The notes beneath the pieces are model-generated. The model did not search any database, was not told where the DNA came from, and was given only the letters and a program-made list of their open reading frames with translations. Shown piece after piece: positions 58,519-64,000 of a stretch of DNA of 64,000 nt (position 1 is its first letter; every line of letters begins with the position of its first letter). The translations under genes and the position numbers were made by a program. Source of the DNA: Aphodovivens avicola (GTDB taxonomy: Bacteria > Actinomycetota > Coriobacteriia > Coriobacteriales > Eggerthellaceae); the NCBI GenBank assembly GCA_018712515.1, contig DVGW01000028.1:1-64000 (forward strand), given 5' to 3'.

Positions 58519-60225
58519 ATGCTTACCAGTGATACCGAGAAACTGTATCCTTCCGCCAAAACGCTGGTGAAGGATTGCATCGCAAGCCGCATCCACGCCA
58601 AGGATGCCTCCGTGTACGACTTCTCCGAGGAAGCGCAGGCTTGCGCCGAGAACTTCATGGGCTGGACCGATCTCGCCAGCAACCCCCCGTACCCGCTCGA
58701 GAAGATCCAGGCGTTCGCCGACGAGATCATCGCGTCGGGGCTCAAGACCGTCGTCCTCATCGGCCAGGGCGGTTCCACCCAGGCCCCGATGACGATCACG
58801 AAGTACAACAAGCCGGACTCGACGCGGATCAAGTTCCGCACCATCGACTCCGACTCGCCGGTGCGCGTGCGCGCGATGCTCGCCGAGATCGACCCCAAGA
58901 CCACGCTGTTCATCATCTCGTCGAAAAGCGGCGGCACCATCGAGCCGCGCCTGATGCTGCGCGCGGTGCGCGATCAGCTCTCCGAGATCATGCCTGACGA
59001 GGAGCTGGTCAACCATCTGGTCGCGATCACCGATCCCGGATCCCAGCTTGAAAAGCAGGCCAAGGACGAGGGCTGGCGCGCGGTGTTCTCGGGCGAGCCG
59101 TCCGTCGGCGGCCGCTTCTCCGCGCTGTCGGTGTTCGGCCTTTTGCCCGCGGCGCTCGTGGGCATCGACCTGAAGACGTTCGTCGAGCACGGCGCCGAGG
59201 CCGAGCGCATCTGCAGCGAGGACGCCATCGACAACCCCGCCATCGGCTTGGCGGCGTTCCTCTACGACAACTACCTTGCCGGGCGCAACAAGTTCTCGTT
59301 CCTCACGCAGAAGCGCGGCCGCGTTCTGGGCCTGTGGATCGAGCAGCTGGTGGCGGAGAGCCTGGGCAAGCACGGCCAGGGCATCCTGCCCAACATCGAG
59401 ATCGACTCGCTGCTTTTGACCAAGGATCCCGGCGACCGCACGGTCGTCATGTACCAGACGCGCAACGACCTGTGGGACGAGCGCCACAACTTCGAGATGA
59501 GCCTGTCCTACATCGACTCGTCGATCCCGCGCGCCAACTACAAGATCGACTCGGTCGAGGAGCTGCCCGAGCATTTCGTGATGTGGGAGTACGCCATCGC
59601 GATGTGCGGCTACCTGATGAAGATCTGCCCGTTCGATCAGCCCGACGTCGCCGCCGCCAAGGCGGAGGTGCTCGGCATCCTGCGCGACGGCCATCCCGAG
59701 CCCGACTTCGTGCAGGATTTCTTCGGCGACGTCCATATGGGCCAGGCGGAGGTGCGCCTGGCCCCCTGCTTCAAGGACTGCACCGACATCTACAGCGCCC
59801 TCAGCGCGCTCCTCAACAGCATCCAGCCGGGCGACTACTTCGCGCTGAACGCGTTCCTCCCGTTCACGGGCGAGGGACGCCGCGAGGCGCTGGAGCAGAT
59901 CCGCCACGGCGTCGCCGACAAGCGCGGCGTCGCCTCGTGCCTGGAGGTCGGTCCCCGCTACCTGCACTCCACCGGCCAGCTGCAGAAGGGCGGTCCGAAC
60001 TCGGGCGCGTTTTTGATCCTGTCCGCCGACGAGCTCAAGGACATCCCGCTGAAGCAGGAGGCCGAGAGCCTGGGGACCTTGGCGAAGGCGCAGGCCGAAG
60101 GCGACCTCCTGACGCTCGCCTCGCGCGGCCGCCGCTGCGTGCACCTGCATCTGCCCGACAACTCCAGCGTGACCATCCGCGCGCTCGCGGAGATCATCGA
60201 CTCGATTCTCGACACCCGCGCCTAA
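58519..60225 (+). CDS. pgi: Glucose-6-phosphate isomerase of the Tal-PGI fusion type (568 aa)
   Basis: ATG with AGAAGGCAG upstream. SIS-type sugar-phosphate loops: VVLIGQGGSTQAPMTIT, LFIISSKSGGTIEP, FSGEPSVGGRFSALSVFGLLPAAL. The C-terminal section (VGPRYLHSTGQLQKGGPNSGAFLIL) is what I recall from the PGI half of actinobacterial transaldolase-PGI fusions, and from the related single proteins. There is no transaldolase domain at the front or next door. Glycolysis/pentose-phosphate role. Monocistronic. Confidence 0.85.
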   Translation: MLTSDTEKLYPSAKTLVKDCIASRIHAKDASVYDFSEEAQACAENFMGWTDLASNPPYPLEKIQAFADEIIASGLKTVVLIGQGGSTQAPMTITKYNKPDSTRIKFRTIDSDSPVRVRAMLAEIDPKTTLFIISSKSGGTIEPRLMLRAVRDQLSEIMPDEELVNHLVAITDPGSQLEKQAKDEGWRAVFSGEPSVGGRFSALSVFGLLPAALVGIDLKTFVEHGAEAERICSEDAIDNPAIGLAAFLYDNYLAGRNKFSFLTQKRGRVLGLWIEQLVAESLGKHGQGILPNIEIDSLLLTKDPGDRTVVMYQTRNDLWDERHNFEMSLSYIDSSIPRANYKIDSVEELPEHFVMWEYAIAMCGYLMKICPFDQPDVAAAKAEVLGILRDGHPEPDFVQDFFGDVHMGQAEVRLAPCFKDCTDIYSALSALLNSIQPGDYFALNAFLPFTGEGRREALEQIRHGVADKRGVASCLEVGPRYLHSTGQLQKGGPNSGAFLILSADELKDIPLKQEAESLGTLAKAQAEGDLLTLASRGRRCVHLHLPDNSSVTIRALAEIIDSILDTRA

Positions 60226-60247
60226 CGGCGCAAGCGTCGAGCTGCCG

Positions 60248-60368
60248 CTGCGAAGGGCCCTGGCTCCGGATCTCGCGGCGATCACGAGGACTTGCGCGCC
60301 CATTCGGAGCGCCCTCGCGATCCCCGCGACCTCCCGGCACCAGGGCCCTTCTCGCTGACGTTACGAAG
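60248..60368. repeat. Dispersed hairpin-forming repeat, copy B (upstream of hypF)
   Basis: Aligns over about 120 bp with the copy at 51118-51240 (one or two small gaps). Shared words include CTCCGGATC, CTTGCG, CCGGCACCAG, CTCGCTGAC and TACGAA, all in the same order and orientation. Dyad symmetry is kept although the arms have changed (GGGCCCTGG against CCAGGGCCC), meaning paired sites have co-varied. Confidence 0.75.
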
Positions 60369-60409
60369 GCGATGTGAGATGATTGTCGCCGTTGAGAAAG
60401 GGGAAGCTC

Positions 60410-62998
60410 ATGCTCGAGGCGCTTGATATTCATGTGACGGGAGTCGTGCAGGGCGTGGGGTTCCGCCCGTTCGTCTATCGGGCGGCCAAGCGCAACCTCG
60501 TCAGCGGCTGGGTGCTCAACGCGGTCGACGGCGTCGACATCCATGCGGAGGGCGAATCGCGCCTTCTGGACACGTTCGTCATCGAGATCTCCGAGAACGC
60601 CCCCGCGGCGGCGCAGGTGCGCGAGATCGATCTGAAGGAAGTGCCGCTCCAGGGCTGCGAGGGGTTCGAGATCCGCTTCTCCGACGCCGCCGACAGCCGC
60701 GAGACCACGCTCGTGTCGCCCGATCTCGCCACGTGCGACGATTGCGTGCGCGAGCTGTTCGACCCCGCCGATCGGCGTTACCGCTATCCGTTCATCAACT
60801 GCACCAACTGCGGACCGCGCTTCACCATCATCGACAAGCTTCCCTACGACCGCCCCGCAACCTCGATGAAGGGCTTCGAGATGTGCCCCGACTGCGCGGC
60901 GGAGTACGCCGACCCCGGCGACCGCCGCTTCCATGCGCAGCCTGACGCCTGCTTCGCGTGCGGGCCGCGGATCTCGTGGAAGCAGGGCGACGATCCGGTC
61001 GCATGGGGCGGCACGCGGGAGGAGAGCGACGCGATCTTCGCCAGGGCCGTCGAGCTGCTGCTTGCGGGAGGCATCGTCGCGGTGAAGGGCTTGGGCGGCT
61101 TCCACCTGGCGTGCGACGCCTCCAACGCCGGGGCGGTGGAGCGCCTTCGCGAGCGCAAGCACCGCGAGGGCAAGGCATTCGCGGTGATGGCGGGGTCCGC
61201 GGATGACGCGCGGCGGGTTTGCCTGGTCGACGACGCGGAGCAGCGTCTGCTGGAGAGCCCCCAGCGCCCGATCGTGCTGCTGCGCAAGCGTCCCGGCGCT
61301 GCGCTGACGCCCCGGCTCGCTGACAAGCTGCCCGAGTTGGGCGTGATGCTTCCCTGCACGCCCGTGCAGCATCTTCTGATGCATGATTTCGCCGAAGCCG
61401 CCGCGTCGCGCGCTGCGGGCGCGGACGGATTCGCCGAGGCGGGGACGCTTCCTCCGATGCTCGTGATGACCTCGGGAAACATCCATGACGAGCCCATCGT
61501 CACCGATGACGGGGAAGCCTACGCGCGCCTCGCCGGCGTCGCCGACGCGTTTTTGGGCAACGACCGGCCCATCCTGTCGCGCTACGATGATTCGGTGGCG
61601 CGCATCGTCAAGGCGGGCTCGTCGGGCGATGCCGTCCAGATGATCCGCCGCGCGCGCGGTTTCGCACCCGCCCCCATCGCAGTGGAGCAGGGCGGCGACC
61701 TGGGCCGCAAGACGCTGCTGGCGGTGGGCCCCGAGCAGAAGAACACACTCGCGTACGTGCGCCAAGGAGCGCAGCGCTCCGAAGCGTTCGTCTCGCAGCA
61801 TATCGGCGACATGGAGAACGCCGAGACCTTCGACGCCTGGCTGGAGGCCAAGGAGCGCTACGCCAGGCTGTTCCGCTTGAACCCTTCGCTTCTGGCATGC
61901 GATCCGCATCCCGAGTACCTCTCGACCAAGTGGGCGCGCGAGCAGGCGCGCAAGGAGGGCATGCCGCTTGCGGAGGTGCAGCATCACCACGCGCATATCG
62001 CCTCGGTGCTGGGGGAGAACGCCATCGACGACGCGGTGTGCGGCATCGCGTTCGACGGCACGGGCTACGGCATCGACGGCGCCATCTGGGGCGGCGAGGT
62101 GCTTCTGGCGAACCGCCGCGCTTTCGAGCGCTTCGCCAACTTCGCCTACGTCCCCATGCCGGGCGGCTCCGCCGCGATCAAGAACCCGCTGCGCATGGCG
62201 TACGGCGCGCTGTGGGAGTTCGACCTTCTCGACCACCCCGCGGCGGCGGACGCGCTCGCCCCCTTGGGCGCGGACGCGCTCGAACTGTGCGACCGCATGA
62301 TCGAGCGCGGTTTGAACACCCCTTACACCTCGTCGGTCGGCCGCCTGTTCGACGCCGCCAGCGCTCTTCTGGGGATCTGCACCGACCCGACCTACGAAGG
62401 CGAGCCCGCGATCCTGCTCGAGGCCGCGATCGAGGGTCTCCCGGAGGCGTCCGCGTCCGCGCGCGAGGATTCCGCGACGCGCCGCTCCGCTGCTCAGGAT
62501 CCTTCGGATCCTTCGTGCGCTCCGCTCCTGCAATCAGATGACACTGTAGATGGTGTGCAGACGGTCGCTCCATCCTCGCCCGCGGACGCGGACGCCCGCG
62601 CGCGCTACCGGATCGAGATCGTCAAGAACACCGCCACGCCCGAAAGCACGGCGCAGGACACCTCGGTGCTGCTGCTGGATGCGGCGCCCGTGTTCAAGGC
62701 GCTGCTGGACGATCGCGCTGCCGGCGTGCCCGTCGGCGTGATCGCGCGCCGCTTCCACGATGCGTTCGTCCAGGCGATCGCCGACGTCGCCGAGCTGTGC
62801 CGCGCTCTGTACGGCATCGGGACGGTGGCCCTGTCGGGCGGGGTGTTCATGAACCGCCACCTCATCGAGCATGCGCTCGAGGCGCTGGAGCGCGCCGGTT
62901 TCACGGTTGCCGTCAATCGCGAACTGCCGCCCAACGATGGCTGCGTCTCCTATGGCCAGGCTGTGGTAGCATGGGCCGCGAACGACGAGAAAGCCTGA
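60410..62998 (+). CDS. hypF: Carbamoyltransferase HypF (hydrogenase maturation)
   Basis: ATG at 60410 after GAAAGGGGAAG. Domains: acylphosphatase (about 1-90, VVQGVGFRPFVYRAA); two zinc fingers (CDDCVRELFDPADRRYRYPF with CTNCG, and CPDCAAEY with CFACG, about 109-184); YrdC-like (about 200-390, VAVKGLGGFHLACDA); and the Kae1-like carbamoyltransferase (about 400-862) with VQHHHAHIAS and ALSGGVFMNRHL. It makes the CN ligands of [NiFe] hydrogenase with HypE. A polar insertion at about 678-730 (Ala/Ser/Asp-rich) breaks the C-terminal domain. hypC and hypD follow. Confidence 0.95.
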   Translation: MLEALDIHVTGVVQGVGFRPFVYRAAKRNLVSGWVLNAVDGVDIHAEGESRLLDTFVIEISENAPAAAQVREIDLKEVPLQGCEGFEIRFSDAADSRETTLVSPDLATCDDCVRELFDPADRRYRYPFINCTNCGPRFTIIDKLPYDRPATSMKGFEMCPDCAAEYADPGDRRFHAQPDACFACGPRISWKQGDDPVAWGGTREESDAIFARAVELLLAGGIVAVKGLGGFHLACDASNAGAVERLRERKHREGKAFAVMAGSADDARRVCLVDDAEQRLLESPQRPIVLLRKRPGAALTPRLADKLPELGVMLPCTPVQHLLMHDFAEAAASRAAGADGFAEAGTLPPMLVMTSGNIHDEPIVTDDGEAYARLAGVADAFLGNDRPILSRYDDSVARIVKAGSSGDAVQMIRRARGFAPAPIAVEQGGDLGRKTLLAVGPEQKNTLAYVRQGAQRSEAFVSQHIGDMENAETFDAWLEAKERYARLFRLNPSLLACDPHPEYLSTKWAREQARKEGMPLAEVQHHHAHIASVLGENAIDDAVCGIAFDGTGYGIDGAIWGGEVLLANRRAFERFANFAYVPMPGGSAAIKNPLRMAYGALWEFDLLDHPAAADALAPLGADALELCDRMIERGLNTPYTSSVGRLFDAASALLGICTDPTYEGEPAILLEAAIEGLPEASASAREDSATRRSAAQDPSDPSCAPLLQSDDTVDGVQTVAPSSPADADARARYRIEIVKNTATPESTAQDTSVLLLDAAPVFKALLDDRAAGVPVGVIARRFHDAFVQAIADVAELCRALYGIGTVALSGGVFMNRHLIEHALEALERAGFTVAVNRELPPNDGCVSYGQAVVAWAANDEKA

Positions 62999-63055
62999 TG
63001 CACCCCACCGTCTCCGAAGGGCGCTTGGGTGCGGGCCCGAAGGGGGACGATAGCG

Positions 63056-63337
63056 ATGTGTCTTGCCATCCCTGCCAAGATCACCGAATTGAAGGATAAC
63101 CGCCTGGCGACGGTCGACATCCTGGGCGTCAAGCGCGACATCGCGCTTGATCTGACGCCCCAGGCCGGTCTGGGCGATTTCGTGCTGGTGCACGCCGGAT
63201 TCGCCATCGAGGTGGTCGATCCCGATTACGCCCAGGAGACGATCGACCTCATCATGCAGTTCCCGGAGCTTGCGGGCGACGACGTGCCCCAGCCCGTCGA
63301 CGCCGCGCAGCCGGTCGGCGCGGAGGCGGCGCGATGA
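63056..63337 (+). CDS. hypC: Hydrogenase maturation chaperone HypC
   Basis: The ATG at 63056 gives the required N-terminus MCLAIPAKI, with Cys2 as iron-cyanide ligand carrier; upstream in-frame codons are therefore excluded. VDILGVKRDIALDLTPQAGLGDFVLVHAGFAIEVVD is standard HypC/HybG. A short tail follows. hypD starts at the stop (ATGA-type overlap). Confidence 0.96.
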   Translation: MCLAIPAKITELKDNRLATVDILGVKRDIALDLTPQAGLGDFVLVHAGFAIEVVDPDYAQETIDLIMQFPELAGDDVPQPVDAAQPVGAEAAR

Positions 63338-64000
63338 GCGTCGATGCCGCCGCGATGGAAGCCGAGCTGGCGGCGTTCAAGGATCCCAAGCTCGCGCGCG
63401 GCCTCATCGACTCCATCCAAAAGCTCGCGCCCGCCGAGGGCGCCACGCTGATGGAGGTGTGCGGCACCCATACGGTCGCCATCGCGCGCAACGGCATCCG
63501 CGCGCTCATGCCCGAGGGCGTCAAGCTGTCGTCGGGCCCGGGATGTCCGGTGTGCGTCACGTCCAACCACGACATCGACGCGGTCATCGCGCTCGCGCGC
63601 GTCCCCGAGGTGACGATCGCCACCTTCGGCGATATGACGCGCGTTCCCGGCTCCACCTCCAGCCTGCTTGCTGAGCAGGCGGCGGGCCGCGACGTCCGGA
63701 TCGTCTACTCCCCGCTCGACGCGCTGGCGCTCGCCCAGAACAATCCCGACCGCCAGATCGTGTTCGTGGGCGTGGGCTTCGAGACGACCACGCCGCTTTC
63801 GGCGATGGCGATCAAGCGCGCCAAGGCGCTCGGCCTCAAGAACTTCAGCGTGCTCGCCATCCACAAGAACATGCCCAACGCGCTGGAGGTCATCGTCAAC
63901 GACCCCCAGCTGAAACTCGACGCGCTCATCCTCCCCGGTCACGTGAGCACCATCATCGGCGCGGAGCCCTACCGCTTCCTGGCCGAGAGGTACGGCGTCC
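63334..64000 (+). CDS. hypD: Hydrogenase maturation protein HypD (cut by the window end)
   Basis: ATG at 63334, overlapping hypC; 222 codons are inside the window. LMEVCGTHTVAIARNGIRALMPEGVKLSSGPGCPVCVT and FGDMTRVPGSTSSLL are HypD hallmarks, with VGVGFETTTPLSAMAI after. The C-terminal [4Fe-4S] part is beyond the end. Works with HypC to assemble the Fe(CN)2CO unit. Confidence 0.96.
   Translation, partial: MSVDAAAMEAELAAFKDPKLARGLIDSIQKLAPAEGATLMEVCGTHTVAIARNGIRALMPEGVKLSSGPGCPVCVTSNHDIDAVIALARVPEVTIATFGDMTRVPGSTSSLLAEQAAGRDVRIVYSPLDALALAQNNPDRQIVFVGVGFETTTPLSAMAIKRAKALGLKNFSVLAIHKNMPNALEVIVNDPQLKLDALILPGHVSTIIGAEPYRFLAERYGV

Overview
The window is high-GC bacterial DNA with dense, short-spaced genes, Shine-Dalgarno sites of the AAAGGAG type and frequent GTG/TTG starts. 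The gene set includes hydrogenase maturation (hypF-hypC-hypD), a B12-type radical SAM enzyme, an aldo/keto reductase with ferredoxin clusters, TatA/TatC, ScpA/ScpB, and a glucose-6-phosphate isomerase of the type seen in transaldolase-PGI fusions. This suggests an anaerobic actinobacterium, most likely class Coriobacteriia (Eggerthella/Slackia-like). The placement is inferred from gene content and style, not from a database match.

Bases 1-12025 are the right part of an integrated genomic island. It ends at a 45-bp copy of the 3' half of a CAU-anticodon (initiator-like) tRNA gene. A tyrosine integrase (10469-11725, minus) lies just inside that end. The left end, where an intact tRNA should lie, is outside the window. 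The cargo has lower GC than the chromosome and looks like a defence island. It carries a small lipoprotein-like ORF and a tail-anchored protein, and a 128-aa unknown protein divergent from an ABC/AAA-type ATPase plus TOPRIM pair. Next comes a tight three-gene unit: a 1267-aa protein with an N-terminal DarT-like DNA ADP-ribosyltransferase domain and a RecQ-like helicase core, a coiled-coil protein, and a 272-aa protein with a NADAR/YbiA-like motif. A HigB/HigA-type toxin-antitoxin pair follows. The DarT-RecQ / coiled-coil / NADAR-like operon is the best candidate for an undescribed system: a helicase that makes single-stranded DNA for its own ADP-ribosylating domain, with a putative de-ADP-ribosylating partner.

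From 12.2 kb rightward the DNA is ordinary chromosome. In order it holds: a DegV protein; an anchored Gly-rich exported protein; a TPP-riboswitch thiamine salvage operon (thiM, MTH1187-type protein, thiE); the radical SAM protein; an amidohydrolase; tatA-tatC; a decayed rarD; pyrE; and htpG behind a CIRCE operator. Then come apt, an IMPACT/YigZ protein, uspA with a DUF2064 transferase, a SpoU methyltransferase and an isochorismatase. These are followed by mazG, a small alarmone synthetase, a TDT transporter, the aldo/keto reductase, and an amino-acid ABC transporter (binding protein, permease with an extracytoplasmic N-terminal domain, ATPase). Next are two small regulators (one with a His/Cys tail), an aminotransferase, a phosphohexomutase, an MBL hydrolase and an M50 protease. 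The window closes with scpA-scpB-rluB-tyrA-aroA-cmk-plsC-ispH, an HD-GYP response regulator, pgi, and hypF-hypC-hypD (cut by the window end).

Several families of dispersed palindromes sit in the chromosomal part. One family (arms AATGAGAAAAAG / CTTTTTCTCATT) has five copies and often abuts stop codons. Others lie at the end of thiE, before htpG, and in front of rluB and hypF.
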